This document shows positions 7,175-16,244 of a DNA stretch of 30,319 nucleotides, in pieces. Where the stretch lies: positions 1-30,319 of the forward strand of contig JAPULM010000083.1 of assembly GCA_027294925.1 (NCBI GenBank), in the 5' to 3' direction. The translations under genes were made by a program, and so were the position numbers. Source of the DNA: a bacterium (GTDB lineage Bacteria > Tectomicrobia > Entotheonellia > Entotheonellales > Entotheonellaceae). Under the pieces are notes generated by a model. It made no database searches and was not told the origin of the DNA. It saw only the letters and a program-made list of their open reading frames with translations. Numbering within the stretch: the stretch's first letter is position 1; each line of letters starts with the position of its first letter.

Positions 7175-9193
7175 ATGGTATTGCTGCAGGTACGTGATCT
7201 GAAAACGTATTTTCACACTAAAATGGGTCCGGCCCGCGCCGTCGATGGCGTGTCATTTGATATCACCGAAGGCGAGACCTTTTGTCTGGTGGGAGAATCG
7301 GGATGCGGTAAAAGTGTCGCCGCTTTGTCCCTGATGCAACTGGTGCCGCAACCGGCTGGATATCACGCCGGCGGTTCGATTTTATATAAGGGTCAGGACT
7401 TACTGCGCTTACCTGAGGCGGACATGCGTCGGCTGCGAGGACGCCAATTGGCGATGATTTTTCAAGAGCCGATGACGTCGCTAAATCCGGTGTTGACGGT
7501 AGGTTATCAACTTAAGGAACCGCTATTGTACCATCAGCGGTTGTCGCAAGATGAGGCACGCCGAAAAGCCCTTAATCTGCTTGAACAGGTGCAACTTCCC
7601 GACCCCTCCCAGCGTTTTCACGAGTATCCGCATCAGCTGTCTGGCGGTATGAAACAACGTGTGATGATCGCTATTGCCATGGCGTGCGAGCCAAGCTTAT
7701 TGATTGCTGATGAGCCCACGACTGCCCTCGACGTTACCGTACAGGCCGAGATTCTCGATCTTATGAAATCCTTACAGAGCCAGACAGGTATGGCAATACT
7801 GTTCATTACACATGATTTGGGTGTGGTGGCAGAGATTGCCGATCGCGTTGCGGTTATGTACGCCGGTCGCATTGTTGAAATGGCTTCTGGCCAGCGCCTT
7901 TTACACAATCCCGCCCATCCGTACACGATTCGGTTGCTGCAGTCCTTACCTTCTCAGGAGCAACGTGATCGGTCGCTACAAACGATTGAGGGACGTGTTC
8001 CAGCAGCGACTGATTTGCCTTCGGGGTGTCGTTTTGCGGCGCGTTGTCATATGGTGCAGCCCGACTGTCATGAGGTCGATCCGGGGCTGCTGTCGATAGA
8101 GCCAGATCACACCGCTGCCTGTGTGTTGTACGATACGCAGCGGCATGAGCGTCGTATGACGCCAGATGAGGTGCGGCCGTCGTTGGCGCCACGGCCGCGT
8201 GTGGTAAGTCATATGGAGTCGGTGCCTTTGCTACGGATTGAAGGACTTGCGGTTCACTTTCCAATCCGTCAGGGCGTGCTCAAGCGAGTGGTTGGGCATG
8301 TCAAAGCTGTAGATGGGGTTAATTTGGAGGTGCGGCGGGGCCAAACGCTAGCGCTGGTTGGGGAGTCCGGCTGTGGTAAAACGACGCTGGGAAAGGCGCT
8401 CTTGCAGCTGATTCGGCCTACTGCCGGTGGGGTATATTTAGATGGTCAAGATTTGACCGGATTAAACCGTTCGGCACTGCATCATTATCGTCGTCGCCTA
8501 CAAGTAATCTTTCAAGATCCGTATGCGGCATTGGACCCGCGTATGATGGTTGGAGAGATTGTCATGGAAGGTATGGTGGCGCATGGTATTGGCCATACAC
8601 GGCAGGGCCGAGAGCAACGCGTCAGAACCATTCTCTCCCAGGTCGGCCTGGATCCCGAGATGATCAACCGCTATCCGCACGAGTTTTCCGGTGGGCAGCG
8701 ACAGCGTATCGGCATTGCCCGCTGTTTGGCGGTTGAGCCGGATTTTATTGTCTGTGACGAGGCCACTAGCGCTCTGGATGTGTCGGTGCAAGCGCAAATC
8801 CTCAATCTGCTTGAGCACCTGCAGGCCGAGCTTGGCTTGGCTTACCTCTTTATTACCCACAATCTTGCTGTGGTTGAATATCTGGCGGATAAGGTCGCCG
8901 TTATGTATTTAGGCCGTATTGTGGAGCAGGGCACCACGCAGGAGGTGTTTGGCAATCCCCGCCATCCATACACGCAGGCGTTGCTATCTGCTGTGCCACG
9001 CATTGAGGCGTCAAGCAGGATTGAAAAAATCCGCCTTGGGGGTGATGTTCCCTCCCCTATTCACCCACCCAGCGGTTGCCACTTTCATCCCCGCTGTCCG
9101 CATGCCACCATACGCTGCAGGGAACAATATCCGGCCGTTTCTACCCTGTCGTCATCCCATACCGTTCATTGTTTTCTCTACGATGATGAGTAG
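7175..9193 (+). CDS. Peptide/nickel-type ABC transporter, fused double ATP-binding protein
   Basis: The 672-residue fusion contains two complete nucleotide-binding domains of the Dpp/Opp type. The first has Walker A GESGCGKS (40-47), signature LSGGMKQR and Walker B LLIADEP. The second has [17 protein letters not shown] and FIVCDEA. Each domain ends with the cysteine-containing oligopeptide-transporter tail ([16 protein letters not shown] and [10 protein letters not shown]), which in DppD/DppF relatives can bind an Fe-S cluster. It corresponds to DppD plus DppF in one chain, like GsiA or YejF. No permease or binding-protein gene is in the window, so the transported substrate is unknown and its partners are elsewhere. 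The ATG at 7175 follows a modest AGAGG. Confidence 0.93.
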   Translation: MVLLQVRDLKTYFHTKMGPARAVDGVSFDITEGETFCLVGESGCGKSVAALSLMQLVPQPAGYHAGGSILYKGQDLLRLPEADMRRLRGRQLAMIFQEPMTSLNPVLTVGYQLKEPLLYHQRLSQDEARRKALNLLEQVQLPDPSQRFHEYPHQLSGGMKQRVMIAIAMACEPSLLIADEPTTALDVTVQAEILDLMKSLQSQTGMAILFITHDLGVVAEIADRVAVMYAGRIVEMASGQRLLHNPAHPYTIRLLQSLPSQEQRDRSLQTIEGRVPAATDLPSGCRFAARCHMVQPDCHEVDPGLLSIEPDHTAACVLYDTQRHERRMTPDEVRPSLAPRPRVVSHMESVPLLRIEGLAVHFPIRQGVLKRVVGHVKAVDGVNLEVRRGQTLALVGESGCGKTTLGKALLQLIRPTAGGVYLDGQDLTGLNRSALHHYRRRLQVIFQDPYAALDPRMMVGEIVMEGMVAHGIGHTRQGREQRVRTILSQVGLDPEMINRYPHEFSGGQRQRIGIARCLAVEPDFIVCDEATSALDVSVQAQILNLLEHLQAELGLAYLFITHNLAVVEYLADKVAVMYLGRIVEQGTTQEVFGNPRHPYTQALLSAVPRIEASSRIEKIRLGGDVPSPIHPPSGCHFHPRCPHATIRCREQYPAVSTLSSSHTVHCFLYDDE

Positions 9194-9245
9194 GTGTTTT
9201 TAAGCCCTCCCTGCCAAACTGACGGTGTCATTGCGCCATGCAGGA

Positions 9246-10178
9246 CTAGTTAGGCTGGTTATGGGGCTTGACGCCATCTGGTGCGGCGTTGGCCGCAGGC
9301 GGGGAAGACGCGGTAGACTGACGTGTAACCGTATCTTCCTGCTGCTGCAGAAGTTTTTCGTACACCTCGAGTAAGAGCCGCTCGGTTTCATGCGAGTTGG
9401 GTTGTAGGTCCCGTGCTTCCCATAAGTGGAGCACGGCGCTGCTGTAATGATGCCGCTGCATGTACAGGACACCGAGTAAGCGAAATATCTCTGCGTCGTG
9501 TGGGGTTAGGTGGGTAAGACGTTGCAGATAACGCTCCGCCTCTGTGCGCTGGCCGGTCTGCATGGCAAGCGTGGCCAGCTGGCGAAGCGATTTTTGCTCA
9601 CTGGGATCGAGCTCAATGGCCTGGGAGAAATGCTTCCTAGCGATAGCAGTATTGCGGCGTAGCAGCCACAGCATACCTAGCCGATAATGAGTTAAGGCGT
9701 CTGGTGCGATGGCTAGCGCACGTTCATAAGCCTGTTGAGCTTGAGTAAGTCGGTTATGCTGCTGTAGATAGCGGCCGAGATAACTGTATACATAGGGCTG
9801 ATCCGGGGCCGCATCCGCAGCCTGTAGCAACAGCATATGCGCTTGGCTGGGGCGTCCTTCTGCTTCGGCAATATCGGCCAAATTGATCAGACTACGAGGA
9901 TGGTCAGGATGTTGTTGCAGCAGGTAGCGATATTCACGCTTGGCGGCTGGGTATTTCTGTTGATCATGGTAAATGACCGCGAGATTGAAACGTGCCCGAA
10001 GATGGTGCGGATTTTCAGCCAGCATTTCGTCGTAATGCTCAATCGCTTTCGCTAATTTTCCTTGGTCTTGCAACGTAACGCCAAGGTCGTAAGGTGTTAC
10101 ACGGCCTCGGCCTACACAGGCCACAAGGGTAAACGCCAAACCAAGACTGATGGTTAGCAGGTATGCGTATTGTATCAT
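9246..10178 (-). CDS. TPR-repeat lipoprotein, last gene of the Mla operon
   Basis: The 310-residue protein has a lipoprotein signal peptide with lipobox LVAC (Cys21). About seven 34-residue tetratricopeptide repeats follow (for example YHDQQKYPAAKREYRYLLQQ, then AQQAYERALAIAPDA), and the tail is low-complexity and Ser/Ala/Pro-rich. It should be anchored in a membrane facing the periplasm and act as a protein-protein scaffold. The ATG overlaps the TGA of mlaD as ATGA, indicating translational coupling, so a role beside the lipid transport complex is likely (inference). No enzymatic motif is present. Confidence 0.87.
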   Translation of the reverse strand: MIQYAYLLTISLGLAFTLVACVGRGRVTPYDLGVTLQDQGKLAKAIEHYDEMLAENPHHLRARFNLAVIYHDQQKYPAAKREYRYLLQQHPDHPRSLINLADIAEAEGRPSQAHMLLLQAADAAPDQPYVYSYLGRYLQQHNRLTQAQQAYERALAIAPDALTHYRLGMLWLLRRNTAIARKHFSQAIELDPSEQKSLRQLATLAMQTGQRTEAERYLQRLTHLTPHDAEIFRLLGVLYMQRHHYSSAVLHLWEARDLQPNSHETERLLLEVYEKLLQQQEDTVTRQSTASSPPAANAAPDGVKPHNQPN

Positions 10179-11299
10179 CGTACCCTGTCGTAGCGTCCCA
10201 TGCGGCCACGATCTTGCAACACCTGATCGTGCTGAAGAGAGGTATGGTTCAATTCAAGGTTATTGCCGCGATTACCCCATAGAAGCACCGCTGGATTGGC
10301 TCGTAGGAGCTCTGATGTCGCTTCTAAATTGGCCGTCATATCGCGGAGATTTTCCACCGTTGTATAGATATTCCGGTCATTCTGCAGCACCACTTCATCT
10401 GCATCGACCAACAGTTTGTCGACGCGCGCCAGCAGGGTTGCCATATTGCTCTGCAGGCCATCCACCAGCTGCTGTACGCTCTGCAATAGCGTCGCCAAAT
10501 CTTCTTTGCTCGAGGTTATAAAGTCACGTGCTGTATCCATCGTGCGGCGAACATCCCCTAAGGTTGTATTAAGTTCGTTAACCATACGCTGTAGCCCTGG
10601 CCGGTTTTCCGTAATGGTTGCGTCAATCGTCCTCAGTGTACGTCCTGCAGTGGCGGTGGTGTTGGCCACATTCTTTTGAAGACTATGCAGTAAATCGTTA
10701 CCGCCGGTGGTAAGGGTTGTCAAGCGGGGTTGCAGTTCCGTCAGGAGGCGATTTATACCGGCCAGTGTGGCAGGTATGGAATTAGGTCGTGAGGCATCGG
10801 TTAGCAGGGATTGAAGGCTGCTGATTAGCGCCTCTAAGCCACCCGGTAAATCGGAAGTAGACGCAAACAATCCATCCAAACCACCCGCCACGCCAAGCAG
10901 CGTTGCCCCAGGCGGTAGTCGTTTACCAGAGCCAGGGATAATATCAATGTAGCGATCTCCGATCATGCCGTTGGTCTTCATTTCCACCCGTGCGTCTTCC
11001 TGAAAGGGCACGCTAGCGCGTAGCGTAAGGATCAGCGCTACCGGATACGCCGGGTGCTGTTGCGCGCGGTCTTTCGCTGACCGCACGTGAATTGCCGTCA
11101 CCTTCCCCACCGGGTATCCCGCATAGCTAACTTGCGCGCCCTCTGGCAATAGACTGGCGTCTCGGAACAATACGGTATAGTGGTCTTTTTCGGCAAACCA
11201 ACTGCCAAAATTGCCCACGCTCAAGACGGCAAAGAGCAATAGGGCAAGGGCGATCAAAATTGTCCCGCCCACTTTGACATCGGGGCGAAAGTACTCCAT
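10175..11299 (-). CDS. mlaD: MlaD-like MCE-domain lipid transport protein
   Basis: The 374-residue protein has a short cytoplasmic start (MEYFRPDVKVG) and one membrane helix at about 11-29. A single MCE domain lies at about 39-130, containing DASLLPEGAQVSYAGYPVGK and the NGMIGDRYIDIIPGSG ending. A long helical C-terminal region follows (roughly 150-350). E. coli MlaD has about 180 residues and lacks this extension, so the protein is of the long type, in which the helices may extend a periplasmic channel. The start at 11299 is supported by AAGGAG about 7 nt upstream; the longer in-frame version would overlap mlaF. It is the substrate-binding part of the phospholipid ABC transporter with MlaE and MlaF. 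Confidence 0.9.
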   Translation of the reverse strand: MEYFRPDVKVGGTILIALALLLFAVLSVGNFGSWFAEKDHYTVLFRDASLLPEGAQVSYAGYPVGKVTAIHVRSAKDRAQQHPAYPVALILTLRASVPFQEDARVEMKTNGMIGDRYIDIIPGSGKRLPPGATLLGVAGGLDGLFASTSDLPGGLEALISSLQSLLTDASRPNSIPATLAGINRLLTELQPRLTTLTTGGNDLLHSLQKNVANTTATAGRTLRTIDATITENRPGLQRMVNELNTTLGDVRRTMDTARDFITSSKEDLATLLQSVQQLVDGLQSNMATLLARVDKLLVDADEVVLQNDRNIYTTVENLRDMTANLEATSELLRANPAVLLWGNRGNNLELNHTSLQHDQVLQDRGRMGRYDRVR

Positions 11300-11321
11300 C
11301 TGTCGTCTCCTTCCCTCTCGT

Positions 11322-12143
11322 TTATAAACCCAACATATCCTCGCGATAATCCTTCTGGGACATACGCAAGGGGATTGGACCATCAGGGGCGCCAGTGACA
11401 AATTGTTGTATCAGTGGATCAGAAGCGTTTTTGATCTCTTCAGGTGTTCCATTGGCGACAATACGTCCTCGGTGCAGCATAATGACCTGGTCGGCAATAT
11501 GAAATACACTATTCATATCATGCGTGACAACAACTGAGGTGATACCCATTACTTTGGCGAGATCACTCATCAGTTTGTCGATTACGCCAGAAACCACCGG
11601 GTCAAGTCCGGCTGACGGCTCATCATAAAAAACAATTTTGGGATCGAGCGCAATGGCACGCGCTAGGCTCACTCGTTTTTGCATACCGCCACTGATCTGT
11701 GACGGTTTGAGATGCTCGGCATCGCGCAGACCGACCAGCTCCAACTTCATTTTCACCATAAGGTTGATGGTGTCATCGGGCAAGTCGGTATGATGTCGGA
11801 TCGGCAAGGCGACGTTTTCACCTACGGTCAGGGAGTTGAATAGGGCGCCACCCTGAAATAACATACCGAATTTGCGGCGCACACGCTCCATGTCACGTTC
11901 CGATAGGCAGGTGATTTCCTCGCCATCTAGGTAGATTTCGCCTTCATCCGGTTTATAGGCTCTGATCAGATGGCGTAGAATCGTCGACTTGCCACTGCCG
12001 CTACCGCCTATCACCGCACACACGGCACCACGCGGCACGCAAAATGACACATCTTCCAGCACCACTTTATCCTCGAATGATTTGCGCAAATGGCATACTT
12101 CAATCATGGGATCGTCGATTTGAGGATGACTGCTATCCGCCAT
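11322..12143 (-). CDS. mlaF: MlaF-like ABC transporter ATPase
   Basis: The 273-residue nucleotide-binding subunit has Walker A GGSGSGKST (about residues 46-54), the Q-loop in GMLFQGGALFNSLTV, the signature ISGGMQKR and Walker B IVFYDEPSAGLDP. The GGALFxSLTVxENVALPI segment is characteristic of MlaF/Ttg2A-type ATPases. It powers phospholipid transfer between the inner and outer membranes with MlaE and MlaD. The C-terminal tail (IPLRMSQKDYREDMLGL) resembles the MlaF extension that in E. coli contacts neighbouring MlaF and MlaB. The gene lies 13 nt after mlaE and 22 nt before mlaD. Confidence 0.93.
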   Translation of the reverse strand: MADSSHPQIDDPMIEVCHLRKSFEDKVVLEDVSFCVPRGAVCAVIGGSGSGKSTILRHLIRAYKPDEGEIYLDGEEITCLSERDMERVRRKFGMLFQGGALFNSLTVGENVALPIRHHTDLPDDTINLMVKMKLELVGLRDAEHLKPSQISGGMQKRVSLARAIALDPKIVFYDEPSAGLDPVVSGVIDKLMSDLAKVMGITSVVVTHDMNSVFHIADQVIMLHRGRIVANGTPEEIKNASDPLIQQFVTGAPDGPIPLRMSQKDYREDMLGL

Positions 12144-12156
12144 GCCTAGGCTTCCC

Positions 12157-12942
12157 TTAGGTCAAGATCGCTGTAAAGATGCCGTCTGCTACGACAACTA
12201 ACACAATGGTGGTGACTACCGAGACCATTGTTGCTTGCCCGACGCCTTCTGCGCCGCCTTCCACCACGAGAGCACGATAGCAACCAACCATGCCAATGAT
12301 AACGGAGAACACCACACTTTTAAGCAAACCGGCTAAAATATCAGGCAACAGCAACCACGCGATTGTTGTGTTGATATAAGACACCGGAGTTAGGTTATAC
12401 ACGGTTGTGCCGATAAAAAAACCACCAATCATCCCCATGGCGTCAGCAAAAATCGTCAAGCATGGAAGCATGACCAGCAAAGCGAGGAAGCGTGGTGCAA
12501 CAAGATAGCCGACCGGATTAATTGCCATAACTTCTAGGGCTAGAATCTCTTCGGACACCTTCATCGTACCTAATTCTGCCGTATAGGCCGCCCCGACGCG
12601 TCCAGTTACCACAATCGCTGTTAAAAGAGGACCCAGCGAACGCGCCATCGATAAGGCGACCAAGCCAGCCACCAGATGTACCTGACCAAAGCGTTTTAGC
12701 TGGGCGCCGGTTTCCAAAGAGAGAATAATGCCGGTTAAACACCCAATGAGAAGGACAATGGGAAGTGACCGCACACCTGTTTCGTGCATAAGTCGTATCA
12801 ATACCTGGCCGGCGAAGCCTGGCCGGCGCTCACGAAATGGCGCCACAAACGACCAATAGAGGGTGAGAATAAATAGTCGAGAAATGCTTGCCAGATGACT
12901 TAAGAATAGGCCTAGTTTGCCGAGTGTCGCCTCCACGATCAT
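12157..12942 (-). CDS. mlaE: MlaE-like ABC transporter permease
   Basis: The 261-residue permease has about five to six hydrophobic segments and the conserved MlaE core: ETGVRSLPIVLLIGCLTGII, then LGPLLTAIVVTGRVGAAYTAELGTMKVSEEI and 'EVMAINPVGYLVAPRF'. It is the inner-membrane domain of the phospholipid transporter. The start was placed at the ATG at 12942 because it gives the usual family length and begins 16 nt after the STAS gene. A longer in-frame version would overlap the STAS gene by almost 100 nt and has no recognisable family sequence. The ribosome binding site is GGGAG with short spacing. Confidence 0.9.
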   Translation of the reverse strand: MIVEATLGKLGLFLSHLASISRLFILTLYWSFVAPFRERRPGFAGQVLIRLMHETGVRSLPIVLLIGCLTGIILSLETGAQLKRFGQVHLVAGLVALSMARSLGPLLTAIVVTGRVGAAYTAELGTMKVSEEILALEVMAINPVGYLVAPRFLALLVMLPCLTIFADAMGMIGGFFIGTTVYNLTPVSYINTTIAWLLLPDILAGLLKSVVFSVIIGMVGCYRALVVEGGAEGVGQATMVSVVTTIVLVVVADGIFTAILT

Positions 12943-12958
12943 CTTCTCCCATAACGCA

Positions 12959-13303
12959 TTATACGTCCGACATAAGGGCGATGGCCGCCTCCAAGTCATC
13001 GGCAATGGTAAAGAAGTTGTCGAGACGAGCCAATTCAAGAACCATTTGTACATCGGAGGTTAGGTGCACCAGGATATAATGCAGGTCACGCTCGCGACTC
13101 CACCGAAGCCCTTCAATGAGGACGGCGATACCAGAGCTGTCAATAAATTTGACCGCGGCTAGCTGTAAGATGAAACCTCGTTCGGCGCGTTCTATCTCGG
13201 CCTGTAAGGTTTGGCGAAAAGCTGCGACATTACTCATTTCCAGCGCATCTGTTAGATGCATAATCGTGATGCCGGGCTCAAATGATTCTATCCTGACTTG
13301 CAC
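12959..13303 (-). CDS. STAS-domain protein (anti-sigma-factor-antagonist type, MlaB position)
   Basis: The 114-residue single STAS domain carries the phosphorylation loop KFIDSSGIAVLIEGLR, with D55-S56-S57-G58. The second serine aligns with the phosphorylated Ser58 of SpoIIAA. In E. coli the Mla complex contains the STAS protein MlaB, which binds MlaF and is required for activity, so this gene sits where mlaB belongs. Unlike E. coli MlaB, it is preceded by an overlapping RsbW-like kinase gene. The start is GTG at 13303, preceded by GGGGTGG, inside the 3' end of the kinase gene (16-nt overlap). Its role could be MlaB-like, a sigma-regulator partner, or both. Confidence 0.87.
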   Translation of the reverse strand: MQVRIESFEPGITIMHLTDALEMSNVAAFRQTLQAEIERAERGFILQLAAVKFIDSSGIAVLIEGLRWSRERDLHYILVHLTSDVQMVLELARLDNFFTIADDLEAAIALMSDV

Positions 13304-13719
13304 GCCACCCCCCGTCGTTTGGTCATCCGCAGCACCGTTCCAGCCTCGGATGAGTTGTAAGTGACTTCGTCCATAATGGATTGGATAAAATGGGTGCCAA
13401 GACCGCCGGGCCGTACCTGTTCCAAAGGCCGCGGGACAATACGCGTTATATCCTGTTTCCCACCATAGTCTTGAATCGCAATGGTGACCTGTTGTGGCGT
13501 GACGTAGACGGTAAAATCTATCCGTTGTGCCTGATCACCTTGATAACAGTGCTCGATGACGTTGGCACACGCCTCATGGATGGCCAAGACAACACCACTT
13601 ACCGTCTGTTGGTCAAATTCCAGATCATTAAACAGACTGCTGAAGAAAGCGCGCATGGCGCATAGGTATTGCGGGTTGCTCGGTATGGAGAGTGTTATAT
13701 GATCGTGCGGGGCATTCAT
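13288..13719 (-). CDS. RsbW/SpoIIAB-like serine kinase (GHKL ATPase)
   Basis: The 143-residue protein has the HATPase_c_2 pattern of anti-sigma-factor kinases. The N box is IHEACANVIEH (E49...N53), the G1-like box IQDYGGKQD (D84, G86) and the G2 box RPGGLGTHFIQSIMDEV. The final strand EAGTVLRMTKRR is typical of RsbW. Relatives phosphorylate a STAS partner on serine and hold a sigma factor or other target. It overlaps the STAS gene and belongs to the Mla operon; no sigma factor gene is in the window. The G1 box is slightly unusual (DYGG rather than DxGxG). The ribosome binding site before ATG 13719 is weak. Confidence 0.85.
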   Translation of the reverse strand: MNAPHDHITLSIPSNPQYLCAMRAFFSSLFNDLEFDQQTVSGVVLAIHEACANVIEHCYQGDQAQRIDFTVYVTPQQVTIAIQDYGGKQDITRIVPRPLEQVRPGGLGTHFIQSIMDEVTYNSSEAGTVLRMTKRRGVACKSG

Positions 13720-13750
13720 GCAAATGCCTACGGTCCTAATTTAGGTTACG

Positions 13751-14509
13751 TTAATCGGCAAAAACTTCCGTCGTCTGGGTCGAGGATTGCACCGAGTCTT
13801 CGGTGGGTATGATAAATGCCTCAGGATCAAGACCCGGATTGAGACGCAAGCGGTGGTATTCATAGTGCTCGTAGAGTTTATTATCCCAATCGTAAATATA
13901 CAACTTGATGGGTAGATAGTGCTCTTGGTCTACCCAAATTTCTCCACGATAAGCATAATAGCCGTCTTGGTTGTCGGCGCGGCAGATGAACTCAAGATGG
14001 TATGTCGGGCGGCCATCGATCTCTCCATAACCGCGAAAATAGAGATCTATTTCGTTACGCTGCATGCCTCGTTCGTATTGCTGCTTGAGCAGCATAATCG
14101 TGTTGTGCAAACCTACTTGTAAAATCGAGTGGTGCTCATTGCGCATGGCTAAGACGTTTGTGGGTGCCAGAGATATCTGCATAAACCGAAGTATGCCGCC
14201 TGGGTTGACCAGGATTTTATTGTTATTTTTACCCTTAATGAAGGTGAGGACTCGACCGTTGTCCGGTTTTTGCCAAGCCATATAGATTTTAAATGGCTGT
14301 TGAAAGCGCATTTCGATTTTTTCGATGGGCCGCATAACACCTGCAATACGTTCACGTTTAAGAAACAGAGTCGTATAGTCGTGAATTCCATCGTAAGCGT
14401 TGATCAAGCGCTGCATAATAATTGTGGGATCAACCGTACTACCGGCCGCAAGTGCCGGCAACCAGGCAAGCCCAAACCATGTCACAATATACAGTTTCCA
14501 CTGCTTCAA
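13751..14509 (-). CDS. DUF1571 protein, exported; first gene of the Mla operon
   Basis: The 252-residue protein has a signal peptide (cut near AALAAGS, about residue 22). The DUF1571 pattern follows: AYDGIHDYTTLFLKRERI, then KIEMRFQQPFKIYMAW and GEIWVDQEHYLPIKLYIYDW. The beta-rich arrangement resembles LolA/LppX-type lipid-binding proteins that shuttle lipids or lipoproteins through the periplasm. That likeness is structural inference. It fits well with an Mla operon, as a periplasmic carrier in place of MlaC, which is absent here. The start is TTG at 14509, 6 nt after GGGAGG; the only nearby ATG is in another frame. The RsbW-like gene begins 31 nt downstream. Confidence 0.82.
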   Translation of the reverse strand: MKQWKLYIVTWFGLAWLPALAAGSTVDPTIIMQRLINAYDGIHDYTTLFLKRERIAGVMRPIEKIEMRFQQPFKIYMAWQKPDNGRVLTFIKGKNNNKILVNPGGILRFMQISLAPTNVLAMRNEHHSILQVGLHNTIMLLKQQYERGMQRNEIDLYFRGYGEIDGRPTYHLEFICRADNQDGYYAYRGEIWVDQEHYLPIKLYIYDWDNKLYEHYEYHRLRLNPGLDPEAFIIPTEDSVQSSTQTTEVFAD

Positions 14510-14573
14510 GCATATCCTCCCTTGACGTGTTTTATCACAGCCGTCCGTGGTGGGAAACGGTCAGATACTACTA

Positions 14574-14921
14574 TTATATCGCCAAAAGGCAAGCGTGCCA
14601 TCGATAGATTGACAAATTAACACGCGCTTGATCATTAAAGACGACCCCTTCTGCCTCCAGGAGCAAACGTTGGAGGCGAGGACTCTCAGCTGGAAAGCGG
14701 GGACTGATTTGTCCCTGATGATTGATCACGCGATGCCATGGGACGTCGGAACCATCCGGTAAATATCGTAATGCATATCCCACCGCCCGGGCGGCACGTG
14801 AGTGACTGAGCAGCGTGGCGACTTGTCCGTATGTTACGACTTTGCCAGATGGAATTTGGCGCGTTAAATCATACACCCGTTGATAAAAATTCTTCTTCGT
14901 GTCGCTGTCCAGGCGTTGCAA
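14574..14921 (-). CDS. atl: Alkyltransferase-like protein (ATL, MGMT-related)
   Basis: The 115-residue protein matches the DNA-binding domain of O6-alkylguanine-DNA alkyltransferase: VYDLTRQIPSGKVVTYGQVA, then ARAVGYALR with the arginine finger (R45). In place of the methyl-accepting PCHR motif it has P61-W62-H63-R64. A Trp for Cys change defines alkyltransferase-like proteins. They cannot remove the alkyl group but bind O6-alkylguanine and direct it to nucleotide excision repair. The start is TTG at 14921, the only start codon before an upstream in-frame stop. It is divergent from the CoA-transferase operon. The C-terminus (RWHACLLAI) runs a little past the conserved domain. Confidence 0.88.
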   Translation of the reverse strand: MQRLDSDTKKNFYQRVYDLTRQIPSGKVVTYGQVATLLSHSRAARAVGYALRYLPDGSDVPWHRVINHQGQISPRFPAESPRLQRLLLEAEGVVFNDQARVNLSIYRWHACLLAI

Positions 14922-15027
14922 GTTTGTTTTGTCCCCTGCTTGAACTTCTTATCGACGACTGTTAAGATACGCCCCGTTGTCCGTCATCAGCGTTAAAAAT
15001 TCCCTGTGTAGGATACATAAGTGGTCT

Positions 15028-16230
15028 ATGCCAGACATGCTCGCCGGCTATCGTGTGCTCGACTTGTGTGATGCCAAAGGCGTCTTGTGCACAAAGATCA
15101 TGGCGGACCTGGGGGCGGATGTGATTGCCGTCGAGCCGCCTCAAGGTAATGTTACACGATATCAGGCTCCATTCTACCATGATCAACCCGATCCGGAAAA
15201 GAGTCTTTTCTTTTGGTATTTTCACACCAACAAACGCAGTATTACCTTAGAGCTTGAGACACCTGACGGACAGGACCTTTTCAAAGATCTGCTTCAAACT
15301 GCCGATATTCTGGTCGAAACCCTGCCTCCAGGCTATCTCGATGGTCTGGGGCTTGGTTATACGCATTTACAGGCGCTGTATCCAGGCCTCGTGATGACGT
15401 CGATAACCGGTTTTGGCAGTGATGGCCCTTATAGCGCCTATCAAACATCGGATATCGTAGGCCTTGCGATGGGTGGCTTGATGTATCTATGCGGCGAGCC
15501 GGACGCTCCGCCGGTGCCGCCTGGCGGGGATCAGGGACACCATCTGGCGGCTCTTAACGGTGTTACAGGCACACTAATTGCGCTTTGGAACCGCGAGCTG
15601 ACCGGCGCCGGTCAACATGTTGACGTGTCGATGCAGGCTGCGGTAGCCAATGCTTTGGAAACGACCCATCAAACCTACGATTTCAACCGTGAGATCCGCA
15701 CGCGTTGGGGACATAAGCGTGAGGGGGCCGCTTATATCCTTCCTTGTCAGGATGGTTATATTGCATTGCTATGCGCCGGCTCCCTTGGCTGGCCGAAACT
15801 GGTGGCTTGGCTGCAAGATGAGGGTTGCGACAATGGCCTTGGCGATGAACGATTTTTGGATGACGTTTATCGCTTTGAACATGATGCTGAGGTACATGCG
15901 ACGTTACAAGCTTTTTTTTGTACCAAGTTCAAAACAGAAATCTATACCGAAGCCCAGCGTCGTCGTATACCACTGGCGCCAGTGAATACCCCACGTGACC
16001 TGGCTGAAAGTCCGCAACTGCGGGCGCGTGGTTTTTTCGTTGAGGTTGAGCATGCGGAATTGGGTGCAACCGTTTCTTATCCTGGCGCTCCCTATACGCT
16101 GTCTGAAACGCCTTGGCGAATTAAGCGTCGTCCGCCCAAACTGGGTGAACATAATGAGGAAATTTACATGCACGAGCTTGGTTTGAGCCGTGCTGACCTA
16201 ACCGCTTTACGAACTGCTGGCATTATCTGA
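15028..16230 (+). CDS. Class III CoA-transferase (CaiB/BaiF family), first of a pair
   Basis: The 400-residue enzyme has the CaiB/BaiF hallmarks: LAGYRVLDLC, IMADLGADVIAVEPP, FFWYFHTNKRSITLEL, and the active-site segment PPGGDQGHHLAALNGVTG. There Asp168 matches the catalytic aspartate (Asp169 of formyl-CoA transferase) that forms the CoA-linked anhydride. The C-terminal part contains RIPLAPVNTP and the ending GEHNEEIYMHELGLS. Substrates in the family include carnitine, oxalate, aromatic and succinate-type acids; none can be fixed here. An earlier TTG at 14977 is possible, but 15028 starts next to the conserved LAGYRVLDL. A second CoA-transferase follows after 14 nt. Confidence 0.9.
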   Translation: MPDMLAGYRVLDLCDAKGVLCTKIMADLGADVIAVEPPQGNVTRYQAPFYHDQPDPEKSLFFWYFHTNKRSITLELETPDGQDLFKDLLQTADILVETLPPGYLDGLGLGYTHLQALYPGLVMTSITGFGSDGPYSAYQTSDIVGLAMGGLMYLCGEPDAPPVPPGGDQGHHLAALNGVTGTLIALWNRELTGAGQHVDVSMQAAVANALETTHQTYDFNREIRTRWGHKREGAAYILPCQDGYIALLCAGSLGWPKLVAWLQDEGCDNGLGDERFLDDVYRFEHDAEVHATLQAFFCTKFKTEIYTEAQRRRIPLAPVNTPRDLAESPQLRARGFFVEVEHAELGATVSYPGAPYTLSETPWRIKRRPPKLGEHNEEIYMHELGLSRADLTALRTAGII

Positions 16231-16244
16231 AAGGATGCACGGTG

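Noticed and set aside
10175..11401. Longer MlaD from 11401
   Set aside because: The first 34 residues overlap the mlaF coding region and lack MCE-protein features. ATG 11299 has a good ribosome binding site.
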